Below are positions 56,198-64,000 of a DNA stretch of 64,000 nucleotides, in pieces. Each line of letters opens with the position of its first letter. Within the stretch, counting starts at the first letter, position 1. A program made the translations under genes and the position numbers. The notes below the pieces were generated by a model. The model was not told the origin of the DNA. It made no database searches and saw only the letters and a list, made by a program, of their open reading frames with translations. This DNA comes from JBMYZL01 sp965661765 (GTDB taxonomy: Bacteria; Bacteroidota; Bacteroidia; Flavobacteriales_D; Sanyastnellaceae). The DNA is taken from assembly GCA_965661765.1 (NCBI GenBank), contig CBFIFE010000004.1, positions 28,012 to 92,011 on the forward strand, read 5' to 3'.

Positions 56198-57265
56198 ATG
56201 AAAAAAATGGAGCAGCATCGGCAGCGCACGGCCTTGATCACCGGCATCACGGGGCAGGATGGGTCTTATTTGGCCAGCCACCTGCTCCGGGCGGGCTACC
56301 GCGTGTTCGGTTTTGCGCGTCAGGAAAGTTGGGCGGGGTGCCGGGTTTGGCCGGAAGAGGAAAAAGGCCAAATCCAGCCACTCCACGGCGACTTGTCTGA
56401 AGGCCAGGACACTGCCATTGCGCTCAGCCAGTCGCAGCCTGATGAAATTTACAACCTCGCCTCCGAGAGTCGGCCCAGCCGAAGCTGGCGGAATCCGGCC
56501 CGAACGCTCGCCATCAACGGCGAGTCGGCTGTTCGCTTGTTCGAGGCCGCCCGGTCCATCGTGCCTGAGGCGCGGATTTTCCAAGCGTCGTCCTCGGAGA
56601 TGTTTGGGGCGCCTTTGGAGTCCGTTCAAAGCAGCAGCACCCCCTTTCGCCCAAGCAATCCCTACGCCGCCTCCAAGGTTTACGCCCACCAAATGGCCGG
56701 CATCCTCCGCACCGCTTACGGCATGCACATCAGTTGCGGGATCCTTTTCAACCACGAAAGCGAGCGAAGGCCGGTTCATTTTCTGACCCAGAAAATTGCG
56801 CATGGCGCGGCGTGCGCTGCGCTTGGCATTGCGGATTCGAAGCGGCTCAACGAGAAGGGACGACCGATGGTGGAAGGCGGTCAGCTGCGTTTGGGCGATT
56901 TGTCGATCCGGCGGGATTGGGGCCACGCCCCGGAATACGTGGAGGCCATGCATTTGATGTTGCAACGCGATGCGCCGGTGGATTGCGTCATCGGCACTGG
57001 GGTCAGTTCTTCGATTGCCGATTTGTGCGCTGCCGCGTACAGCTCCGTGGGGCTGGACTGGCAGGAACATGTCAAGAGCGACAAGGGCTTTCGGCGGCCT
57101 TTGGAAACGGGCAACACGGTCGCGGATGCGTCCGAGCCTGCGAGGTTGCTGGGTTGGGCGGCGAAGAAACCGGTGTCGGCGTGGATGGGGGAGATGGTTC
57201 AATGCCAAATCCGCCACCTCTCGCTCCCCCGGCCACCCGAGCCATCAGGATTGGGCGGTGTCTGA
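56198..57265 (+). CDS. gmd: GDP-mannose 4,6-dehydratase
   Basis: 355 aa from ATG at 56198; earlier start at 56117 overlaps fur and is rejected. NADP-binding 'ALITGITGQDGSYLASHLLR', 'DEIYNLASESRPSRSWRNP', active-site 'IFQASSSEMFGAPLESVQSS', 'SNPYAASKVYAHQMAGILR' (YxxxK) and 'GILFNHESERRPVHFLTQK'. Converts GDP-mannose to the 4-keto-6-deoxy intermediate used by Fcl. The final ~20 residues, 'PRPPEPSGLGGV', overlap the convergent LuxR-type gene by 21 nt and may be an extension. Confidence 0.93.
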   Translation: MKKMEQHRQRTALITGITGQDGSYLASHLLRAGYRVFGFARQESWAGCRVWPEEEKGQIQPLHGDLSEGQDTAIALSQSQPDEIYNLASESRPSRSWRNPARTLAINGESAVRLFEAARSIVPEARIFQASSSEMFGAPLESVQSSSTPFRPSNPYAASKVYAHQMAGILRTAYGMHISCGILFNHESERRPVHFLTQKIAHGAACAALGIADSKRLNEKGRPMVEGGQLRLGDLSIRRDWGHAPEYVEAMHLMLQRDAPVDCVIGTGVSSSIADLCAAAYSSVGLDWQEHVKSDKGFRRPLETGNTVADASEPARLLGWAAKKPVSAWMGEMVQCQIRHLSLPRPPEPSGLGGV

Positions 57266-58855
57266 AGGGTCGCGATGCAGGCGGTAACGTTGTTTCAGCC
57301 ACAAAGCGACGTCGACGTCCTTTTCAATGTTCAGCTTCTCCCGAATCGAGGAACGCATGTTGTAAATGTGGCCAGGCGTGACCTTCAGCAGGACGCTGGA
57401 TTCCTTTGAACTGTATCCCCGCAAGATGTGCTCCAGCAATTTTTGTTCATTGCCGGTGAGCTGCTGAAAAGCTTCGTCTTGCGACATCATCTGGCCTGTC
57501 ACCGGTGGTTCTTCGCTGATCACATCGTTGAGGTAGGCCAATTGCAGCAGTGCACCTTGGATGTCCCTCCCTTCAGTGATGGCATCGCGGATGGCATCGA
57601 AGGACGCGCTGTGTTCGGGACTGAGTGGCCGATGCGGTGCGTCTACCCGAGCGCGCAAGCGTTGAACCTGAATCCGTTGCCACATGAACATGCCCAGCAG
57701 GATGATCAGCGCAACAGAAAATGCGACAACGATCCACAAGCGATTTGTGGTCTGTTTCACCTGCGTCAAGGCTTGGGCCAAATCGCCTTCCAATTCCTCC
57801 GCCTGCTCGGCAATGATGGATTTCCGATTCAAGTCCCAACGGGTTTGGCTAAGTTCTCGGGTGAGGGCCCACCGCGTGGCCCACGGCAGCCGGTCAAAGC
57901 CCAGCTGGCCCCAATTCTCCCCGATCCGAAACAGCGGCTTCAAATCGGGCATCCATTCGGCGGAAAACGCTGGGTGCTGGTCCATCAATGCTTGGCTGGC
58001 GTCAAGCATCTTTTTGACGTGTCCTGAGTCGCCGATCATCACTGCCGCCCGAACCACGGCGGCGACCTCCTGCGGGTATTCTGGAACAGGAAAGGCGGTG
58101 ATCAATTCCTTGTAGGCTTGTTGGGTCTCCTCGCTTTGCGGGTCGATGGTCCGCGCTGCTGACAGCCTGTTGATCCATGCCATGCGTTTTGCAGGGCCGC
58201 TGACCGTGCTCCAATCGATCAAGGCCAAGACAGAAAGGACCTTTTCGGGTTGATTGAGTTGGTTGTAAATGCCTGCCAAATTGTTCACCGACATCGGCGA
58301 CGCTTCCTCTTCTCGCAAGCTCATGGCGATTTCGAAGTAGCGCACTGCCTCTTCGAGGTCGTTCATCTGCACATGGCACACGGCCACGTTTTCGAGCGCC
58401 CTGGCCTTTGCATCCAAGTCGGTTGTCGCTGCTTCTGCCGCTTTGAATTGGGCAATGGCCCAACCAAATTCCGACAAATTGTAGAGGTACGTACCGCTGA
58501 ATGCATGGAGGTTGTTGGCCTCTGTCTTGAATCGATCGGGCCACCCGTCGGTCAAGTGGTTGTGAAGCGGTTCCGGTGCTTTTGCCCGCAATTCTTTCGC
58601 TGCCCAAGCGAGCTTGTATTTCAAAATGCGCACGGCCTCCGCTTCGCCAGACGACCACGTTTGTTCATAAACGGGTAGCAATTGCTCGATGATGTCAACA
58701 GGAACTTTGTCGGGGGTGTCCTCGAACCTTTGAAGGGCTTGGTTCACTGCGTCGCCGCCATTCGCTTGTTGCCCTTGGGTCTGCAAGGCAAAAAGCGACA
58801 GCAAAGTGCTGATCAACAAGATTTTCGGCGCAAAAATTCGCTTAGCCAGTTGCAT
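57245..58855 (-). CDS. membrane-bound TPR protein with C-terminal LuxR-type HTH
   Basis: 536 aa. Signal peptide or anchor at residues 1-29, then TPR-like helices from ~100 to 250 ('YNLSEFGWAIAQFKAAEAA', 'DLEEAVRYFEIAMSLREEE', 'NNLAGIYNQLNQPEKVLSVL'), a transmembrane helix near residue 380 ('WIVVAFSVALIILLGMFMW'), and a GerE/LuxR HTH in the last ~70 residues ('LTGNEQKLLEHILRGYSSKE', 'VTPGHIYNMRSSIREKLNIE'). A one-piece sensor with periplasmic TPR domain and cytoplasmic DNA-binding domain, an arrangement seen in Bacteroidetes. Signal and targets unknown. Confidence 0.85.
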   Translation of the reverse strand: MQLAKRIFAPKILLISTLLSLFALQTQGQQANGGDAVNQALQRFEDTPDKVPVDIIEQLLPVYEQTWSSGEAEAVRILKYKLAWAAKELRAKAPEPLHNHLTDGWPDRFKTEANNLHAFSGTYLYNLSEFGWAIAQFKAAEAATTDLDAKARALENVAVCHVQMNDLEEAVRYFEIAMSLREEEASPMSVNNLAGIYNQLNQPEKVLSVLALIDWSTVSGPAKRMAWINRLSAARTIDPQSEETQQAYKELITAFPVPEYPQEVAAVVRAAVMIGDSGHVKKMLDASQALMDQHPAFSAEWMPDLKPLFRIGENWGQLGFDRLPWATRWALTRELSQTRWDLNRKSIIAEQAEELEGDLAQALTQVKQTTNRLWIVVAFSVALIILLGMFMWQRIQVQRLRARVDAPHRPLSPEHSASFDAIRDAITEGRDIQGALLQLAYLNDVISEEPPVTGQMMSQDEAFQQLTGNEQKLLEHILRGYSSKESSVLLKVTPGHIYNMRSSIREKLNIEKDVDVALWLKQRYRLHRDPSDTAQS

Positions 58856-59018
58856 TTGGCTCGCAATATGGTCATGATTTCAATGGAAATGAAGGGGCCC
58901 CTGGGACTTTTGCGAATTCGGTGCAGAAATCCCCAAAATTTTACACTTACAAAACAAACACCCGCACTTATGAAGTTTGCTTGGCCGGTGGCAAGGGGGC
59001 GGGTAGCTTCGTTCTCGT

Positions 59019-59909
59019 ATGGACAATTTACTTGCAATCGACAATTGGCGCCGGTGGTCGCTGTTTGTTCGCGGTCGGCTTCATCCCCTCTGGTTCTGTG
59101 CCCGGTCATCGAATACACCCATCACCGACAACTGGGATGTCACAGTGGTCGTGGTGGTTCGCGACATGAAGGCGACCTTGTTGAGGGCGCTGGATTCAGC
59201 TGCGACGGCCATTGATCACTTGAGGCGATGTGCGCCAGGTGGGCAGCTGCAGGCCGGCATTTTGGTGTTGGATGATCACAGCGAGGATGGATCGCATGAT
59301 GAAGCGAAGGCGTTTGCTGAGGCTTCGGCGGTGCCGATGTGCATCCTTCGGACGAGTTGGCATGTGGGATTGACCCGATGCAGAAACTTGGCTTGGCAAG
59401 CCGCACATTCGCAGTGGCTGTTTTTCCTCGATGCCGACAATGAGCTGGTGCCGGAGGGGTTGACGCGCCTGCATGCCCTGGTGCTGCAACACCCGGAGGC
59501 TGCGGTTGCACACGGTGCGCTGCGGGTCTGGAATGCCCAAGGCATCCCCGACGATCGAATGGGTGTTGCGGCTTTTGATCGCAACGCTGCCCTTGAGCTG
59601 GGTCCGCTGCACGACATCACGGCCTTGTACAACCGCAAGAAGCTCGCCGATGTTGGAGGTTTTGATGAACGGCTCCTTTTGCGGCTTTGGGGCTTTGAAG
59701 ATTTCGACCTTTGGATGCGGCTCAGTGGCAAAGGCCACCAGATTGTTCATCAGCCCATCTTGGTGGGGCGGATTTTGCGGAGCGCTCAGGGGTTTTGGGC
59801 GAACCGAACGATGCGAAGCTTGGACAAGGTGCAGGAAGTGTTCGCGCAGCGTTTTCCGGGATTTGTGGCGTATCGCAGGGACCTCGCTCCGCTCCACCTG
59901 GAGGATTGA
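59019..59909 (+). CDS. family 2 glycosyltransferase
   Basis: 296 aa. 'WDVTVVVVVRDMKATLLRAL', 'AGILVLDDHSEDGSHDEAKA', 'RTSWHVGLTRCRNLAWQAAH', 'WLFFLDADNELVPEGLTRLH' (DxD) and 'RLWGFEDFDLWMRLSGKGHQ' (ED motif) make a clear GT-A glycosyltransferase. It faces a methyltransferase pair across a 10-nt gap, with convergent transcription, so they share a locus but not an mRNA. Upstream 58856-59018 holds no clear -7 element. Sugar unknown. Confidence 0.87.
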   Translation: MDNLLAIDNWRRWSLFVRGRLHPLWFCARSSNTPITDNWDVTVVVVVRDMKATLLRALDSAATAIDHLRRCAPGGQLQAGILVLDDHSEDGSHDEAKAFAEASAVPMCILRTSWHVGLTRCRNLAWQAAHSQWLFFLDADNELVPEGLTRLHALVLQHPEAAVAHGALRVWNAQGIPDDRMGVAAFDRNAALELGPLHDITALYNRKKLADVGGFDERLLLRLWGFEDFDLWMRLSGKGHQIVHQPILVGRILRSAQGFWANRTMRSLDKVQEVFAQRFPGFVAYRRDLAPLHLED

Positions 59910-59919
59910 GGCTGGGGGG

Positions 59920-60666
59920 TCAGGCCTCGTCTGGCGGTTGGATCCAGGTCCGGGGCTCTGGTCTTTTCGTTTTTTCAATGAATACCATGGAATCATAGAC
60001 GTGCAAACCGCCGATTTCCAACCCTTTCGCATGTTTGTGGCCACTCGTGTGGTGGGGCTCATGCAGGTCGTCGATGAGGTCTTGGATGAGGCCAATGCTC
60101 GTGAAGGGTTGCTGGTAGCCACCCCCGAAGTCCTTCCAGTAGGACGCATGCAAATCCTCAACGACATAGAGGCTGCCGGGCAACAGCCGAGGCCAGATCC
60201 ACTGAAACGATGACCGCACATGGTGACTGAAGTGTGACCCATCATCGATCACGAGGTCAGGGGGGGCTCCCAGCGCATCGAAGGCCCGTTGAAGGGTCTC
60301 GGGATCGTCTTGACTCCCAATGATGACGGAGAGGTCCGGAGACAAATTCAGTTTCGCGCATTCGGGGTTGATGTCCAGGCCGCAGATTTGGGCTTGAGGA
60401 CCGAAGTACTTCCGCCACAATTCCAGCGAACCCCCACCGTAGACGCCGATTTCAAGGACGCGCAGTGAGGGCCGATCAATGAAAGGTTGAAAATGATGGT
60501 GATAATGTCGGGAATAGTGTTCCCATTTGTGCAGTCGTGGGCCATCCCAGTTGTAGAGCAAGTCAGCGATGGGATTGCGCTCATCCTTGCGAAAAGGCTG
60601 CGACCGCTCTGGCCAATATTTGGGCGGACGACCGATGTCCTTCTTTCGTTTGAAAAATGACTTCAT
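59920..60666 (-). CDS. MycE-like class I SAM methyltransferase
   Basis: 248 aa. Cytosolic. 'RPSLRVLEIGVYGGGSLELW' (motif I), 'AQICGLDINPECAKLNLSPD' (motif II), 'PDLVIDDGSHFSHHVRSSFQ' and 'LYVVEDLHASYWKDFGGGYQ' match the MycE-type sugar or macrolide O-methyltransferase group, which includes a metal-binding His/Asp site. Likely methylates a sugar of a surface glycan (inference from neighbours). Overlaps the upstream three-domain gene by 4 nt (ATGA). Confidence 0.8.
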   Translation of the reverse strand: MKSFFKRKKDIGRPPKYWPERSQPFRKDERNPIADLLYNWDGPRLHKWEHYSRHYHHHFQPFIDRPSLRVLEIGVYGGGSLELWRKYFGPQAQICGLDINPECAKLNLSPDLSVIIGSQDDPETLQRAFDALGAPPDLVIDDGSHFSHHVRSSFQWIWPRLLPGSLYVVEDLHASYWKDFGGGYQQPFTSIGLIQDLIDDLHEPHHTSGHKHAKGLEIGGLHVYDSMVFIEKTKRPEPRTWIQPPDEA

Positions 60667-63600
60667 GGGTGATGAGTTTCGATTGTTGTGGGGCTTGATT
60701 TCTCGTCAAAAGGCAGGCGCTGCCAATCCGGGAGCGCAGGTGCGGCATGGTCGCCGAAAAACACATGACCATCGGTCAGGAGGGCGGCCACAAAGCCCCT
60801 CGCGCCTCCCCAGGTGATGAGGGTGTCAGCTTGGGTCATCAAGGCCCAATCCACCCAATGGGTTGCCTCGGTCATTCTTTGGACCGGGATGTTGGGGAGG
60901 CCTGCGGGTTCCTTGGCGCCTTCTGGCACAAGCACAATCCATTGAGCAGCGGGGTCTTTTTTTGTCAGCGTTGAAAGGGCTTCGCGCTGCGCCCTTGCGC
61001 CAGTCCAGCCGGTCGCGTCGACAACAACCATTGGGGCAGTTCCTGGGGGGCATTGTCTTGGAAACAATTGCCAGCCACTGCGCAGCTCCTCGGCCATCGC
61101 CGAGAGGGAAGGGCTGCCATCGAAGGCCATCCACGCCTGTCGAAAATGCGGCGCACCGATGCGCATGGATTTGTCCGGGTTTGCAGCGGACCACCGCCGG
61201 ATGGCTGAGAAGAGCTCTGGCCGTTGCAGCACAGAAACATTCATCGTGTTGTCCGCTTCTGGAGCTTCTTGGATGCAATGGTTTCGGAAGCCACAAGCCC
61301 AGCGTTGCTCTTGGGCTTTTTTCTGCCTATCGATGGGCGGTGACCAAGCCTCTGGGGCGTGATCCAATTGAAGCGCCGAGCCGGTGGCATCGGTCAAGAG
61401 CGCAGCGGAGATTTGGTCGCAAAGCAGGGAGGCCGGGTCCGACCCCGAGAACACCGACAGGGTTGTGGGGCCTTGGTGGTCGCGGAGAAAGGCCAGCCAT
61501 TCGCCGGACACAACCGCTCGTTCCGAATGCTTGCACAAAGCATTGTATATGCCGAGCGGTCGCCGGATGATTCGTTGATCGGTGGCGCGCCCGGCGAAAG
61601 CGGCAATGAAATCACCGTCTGCACTGTAGTTCTCCCGGCGCCAGCGCAGGTCGCCGATGCACTTGCGGTCGAAGAGGTGGTTGCCCGTGTCGGTTTGGCC
61701 TGGGGCCCAACCAAACGCATCGGTGTACAGCCCACCATCTGGAAACATCATGTGCCAGCGGGTCCATTGCGCCATCCGGCCGATGGAGATGACCGCCCAC
61801 CAGTCGGGATGCATGATGGTGTCGTCGTCCAAGAACAGCACTTGGTGGCCGTCCTGGTTGCCCATCGCGTCCAAGGCATGGTTGCGCTGGGCGTTGCCCG
61901 ACACGCTGCGGCTGTCGGTGTGGGAGAGGATGACGGCCTCGGCTGGGAGCGTGAGGCCGGTGGGCATGTCGACGCCGTCCAGAACAATCCACCAGCGAAA
62001 CTGTCCGCGGGGGATGTTGATGGAAGCGGCCATGGCGGGCAGGTTGCTTGGCCGAAGGCAAGGCGTGACGATGTTGATCATCACCGCAATTGGGCCAAGC
62101 CGGCCTGAAAAATCGAGTTTCGCCCCGCCTGCCTCTAGCCTTGAGTGGTACTCAGAGAGGGAGGCGAGACCCCACGAACCATCGCGGGTCAGGGGGTCGC
62201 GGGGTTTGGCGGTGTCGATGACCCCGATGCCCCAGTCGGCGTCGATGACAAACGTCGCGTGTGTGCCTTCCAGCCAGTGTTTGAAAAACGCCCGCCAGGT
62301 GCTGCCGTTCCATGACTCTTGCGCCACAAGTTGGGTTCCGTCTGGAAATGCGTCGCGGGCGTGCTCTTCGGTGGGGGGCAGGCAGTCATGCAAGACAATC
62401 ATGCCGCCGGGACGCAAGTGCGGCAGGGTGTTGCAGATGTCGCGATCGACTTGGGTGGCTTGGTGCAATCCGTCAATGAAAACCAAATCCCATTGCTCCC
62501 CAGCCGCCAGCCCCTCGAGTTTTCCCTCCCGGAGCTGCGCAAAAAAAGCGTCGCTGGTCAGGGGGAAATCCACGGGATTGGCCGCGAACTCAACGCCAGG
62601 GTCGACACTGGTTTTGTGCGCAGCCCGGATGCGGTCGTAGCAATCCGCGGGGTTGCGCACACCGATTTCCAAGTACCGTTGATACCCGCGCTGTTCGATG
62701 GCCGCGTTGATCCAATCAAAGCGCTGGGGCCCATTGATTTGCTGGTTCTTGTGGCGAATGGCCGCTGCACGATGTTCGATGAGCAGGTTCCAGTCGCTCC
62801 TGTTGTTGAACAATTTCCGACGGGCTTGGGTGCGCTCCCACTTCCCAGGTACGTTGGGCTCGTGGGATTTGTACCAAAACACCCCGGTGCCGTCAATTTC
62901 CCGAATGGGGAAGTCGATGCCGTGGCGCTTCCGGTAGTCATGAACGGCCTGCCGGCACTCGGCAAATGCATGGTAATCATCGATGATGACGACACCATTG
63001 TCGGCCACCCGCGGTTCGAGGGCTTCGAGGGCCTGGATGGTGCTTTCGTAGTAGTCACCGTCCAACCGCAGTGCTGCGATTTGCTGCACTTCAGCCTTCG
63101 GCAAGGTGTGCTTGAAGAGGCCTTTGACCAGCCGGATTTGGTCTGTGGGCACCCCCCAGGCCTTGAAGTTCATTCGGACCTCTTCTTCGCTGACCTTCAG
63201 TTCATTGAATGTTGACAGGTCGATGACGTTTGCATCGCCAGGGTAGTTCTTGGGATCGGGCGGCGGGAGGCCGTCGAAGGAGTCGAACCCCCAGATTTGG
63301 CGTGAGGTGATGCCTTGCTCTTCCAAAATCGCCGCGGCCAACACCAGCACACCCCCGCGCCAGACGCCCGTCTCCACAAAGTCCCCTGGCACTTGCGCGT
63401 CGATGCAGTGCAGGAGGGCTTCCTCCCACTGCGTCAGCCGCTTCCAGCCCACCATTGTCGTGCCCATCAGCGGCCAATCCAGGCCATTTTCGCGGTCGGT
63501 TTCCTTGATGTGCCTGGGTTTGCCGATGCCGTGCCCGGCAGATTTGAGGGTTTTTCGAATCTCGGCCCATTCCGGGCGGATGGGGTTTTTCGGTCCCCAG

Positions 63601-63824
63601 TGCTCTGGCGTCCAGACGTGGCGGCCCACTTCGTTCCAGCCGAGCAGGCCGCGCTTGAGGGTGTCCAAACGGCGGGAAGAAGCGCCAAAATTCTCCCAAG
63701 GCAAGCCTTGTTGTGCCACGATGGGTTCGTGGTGAGGGGCGGTCTTGTGGGCCTTTCCCTTCAGAAGTGGTGGCAAACCGGCGGCGATACGCAATCGGCG
63801 GGCTTTTTGCAGCAAAGGATTCAT
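60663..63824 (-). CDS. three-domain protein: TylF-type methyltransferase, second methyltransferase, GT-A-like glycosyltransferase
   Basis: 1053 aa, no signal peptide. Residues ~110-325: TylF/MycF domain with 'GDFVETGVWRGGVLVLAAAI', 'IWGFDSFDGLPPPDPKNYPG', 'IAALRLDGDYYESTIQALEA' and 'VIIDDYHAFAECRQAVHDYR'. Residues ~365-535: second SAM-fold with 'YQRYLEIGVRNPADCYD', 'WDLVFIDGLHQATQVDRDI' and 'GGMIVLHDCLPPTEEHARD'. Residues ~580-790: nucleotide-sugar-transferase-like region 'RWWIVLDGVDMPTGLTLPAE' and 'HQVLFLDDDTIMHPDWWAV' (DDD). The last ~260 residues are unassigned. Overlaps the MycE-like gene by 4 nt. A glycan that is built and methylated on one polypeptide is inferred. Confidence 0.78.
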   Translation of the reverse strand: MNPLLQKARRLRIAAGLPPLLKGKAHKTAPHHEPIVAQQGLPWENFGASSRRLDTLKRGLLGWNEVGRHVWTPEHWGPKNPIRPEWAEIRKTLKSAGHGIGKPRHIKETDRENGLDWPLMGTTMVGWKRLTQWEEALLHCIDAQVPGDFVETGVWRGGVLVLAAAILEEQGITSRQIWGFDSFDGLPPPDPKNYPGDANVIDLSTFNELKVSEEEVRMNFKAWGVPTDQIRLVKGLFKHTLPKAEVQQIAALRLDGDYYESTIQALEALEPRVADNGVVIIDDYHAFAECRQAVHDYRKRHGIDFPIREIDGTGVFWYKSHEPNVPGKWERTQARRKLFNNRSDWNLLIEHRAAAIRHKNQQINGPQRFDWINAAIEQRGYQRYLEIGVRNPADCYDRIRAAHKTSVDPGVEFAANPVDFPLTSDAFFAQLREGKLEGLAAGEQWDLVFIDGLHQATQVDRDICNTLPHLRPGGMIVLHDCLPPTEEHARDAFPDGTQLVAQESWNGSTWRAFFKHWLEGTHATFVIDADWGIGVIDTAKPRDPLTRDGSWGLASLSEYHSRLEAGGAKLDFSGRLGPIAVMINIVTPCLRPSNLPAMAASINIPRGQFRWWIVLDGVDMPTGLTLPAEAVILSHTDSRSVSGNAQRNHALDAMGNQDGHQVLFLDDDTIMHPDWWAVISIGRMAQWTRWHMMFPDGGLYTDAFGWAPGQTDTGNHLFDRKCIGDLRWRRENYSADGDFIAAFAGRATDQRIIRRPLGIYNALCKHSERAVVSGEWLAFLRDHQGPTTLSVFSGSDPASLLCDQISAALLTDATGSALQLDHAPEAWSPPIDRQKKAQEQRWACGFRNHCIQEAPEADNTMNVSVLQRPELFSAIRRWSAANPDKSMRIGAPHFRQAWMAFDGSPSLSAMAEELRSGWQLFPRQCPPGTAPMVVVDATGWTGARAQREALSTLTKKDPAAQWIVLVPEGAKEPAGLPNIPVQRMTEATHWVDWALMTQADTLITWGGARGFVAALLTDGHVFFGDHAAPALPDWQRLPFDEKSSPTTIETHHP

Positions 63825-63908
63825 CAGGATTGGAAATATATGGCGGCTTTTTTGACCGACCGCGGTGATCCTTGCCTGTGCAGCGTTCGAAGGACGGCTG
63901 ACGGGCCC

Positions 63909-64000
63909 TCAAGGGGAGTTCCGGCTGACCGGCCTTGCGCGCTCACTTCGCAAAAATGCCTTGTCGTATTCAAAATGGAACCCGCGGTCATTTTCGGTCA
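63909..64000 (-). pseudogene. probable remnant of a HipA N-terminal domain (runs off the right edge)
   Basis: In the frame read leftwards from 63998, 29 codons precede a TGA at 63909-63911: 'GFHFEYDKAFLRSERARPVS' matches the F-x-Y-Dxx-[YF]-L...PhS pattern of the HipA N-terminal (Couple_hipA) domain, which normally continues for a further ~60 residues. Here it stops right after 'SRNSP'. A frameshifted or truncated kinase-type toxin remnant is the simplest reading, but only 92 nt are visible. Positions 63825-63908 show no gene. Confidence 0.4.

Noticed and set aside
1..64000. tRNA, rRNA or riboswitch genes
   Set aside because: No tRNA cloverleaf, rRNA or known riboswitch signature was recognised in the intergenic regions.

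Overview
The window looks like chromosomal DNA of a GC-rich (roughly 60% by eye) member of the Bacteroidetes, most likely Flavobacteriales. The evidence is: PorV/PorQ-family and TonB-dependent outer-membrane proteins, a secreted protease with a gliding/type IX secretion C-terminal domain, a typical Bacteroidetes cytochrome-oxidase accessory cluster, a Fur protein without CxxC, and the Bacteroidetes promoter element TAnnTTTG in front of many genes. No rRNA, tRNA, CRISPR array, prophage or intact insertion sequence was seen.

Layout: 1-2.3 kb holds envelope genes (TolC-like, OmpA-like, a small membrane protein). 2.6-7.7 kb is a respiratory accessory operon on the minus strand (ctaB, two subunit III-type proteins, subunit IV, a double SCO protein, DUF420). 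7.8-15.9 kb is minus-strand surface/envelope genes (Wzi/RemB-like barrel, WecA-type transferase, unknown outer-membrane protein, fcl, an OppC permease, GT2, flippase-like protein). 15.9-23 kb is housekeeping (ruvC, ddl-purK, mscS, YwaF-like, thyA-folA-HupE-yidD). 23-27 kb has secreted proteins (M43 protease, His-rich lipoprotein, Asp-box protein), followed by HIT and greA. 28.2-37.1 kb is one large operon: TonB-dependent receptor, 1390-residue exoprotein, PorV-like barrel. 37-46 kb mixes glycosyltransferases (GT25, DxD-type, RgpF-like), a PAPS sulfotransferase, a DUF255 thioredoxin-domain protein and glyA. 46-56 kb has rel, fumarylacetoacetase, GT2, cysN-cysD-DUF2061-cysC, purA and fur. 56-64 kb has gmd, a TPR-LuxR membrane protein, GT2, a methyltransferase, a three-domain methyltransferase/methyltransferase/glycosyltransferase, and a probable HipA-type remnant at the edge.

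Themes: (1) surface glycan synthesis dominates the accessory content: GDP-fucose genes (gmd, fcl), WecA-type initiation, at least six glycosyltransferase-like proteins, glycan-type methyltransferases, a sulfotransferase, and a sulfate-activation operon that could supply PAPS. (2) Outer-membrane uptake/export is represented by the TonB/PorV operon. (3) Respiratory chain assembly is represented by the ctaB-SCO cluster, without catalytic subunits I and II.

The most distinctive non-gene features are six intergenic loci of degenerate ~9-bp tandem repeats (CCCTAGTCA-like or its complement), often as inverted pairs and sometimes abutting promoters or containing stop codons, and a strikingly uniform promoter layout in which TAnnTTTG sits 3-6 nt before the start codon, predicting leaderless mRNAs.
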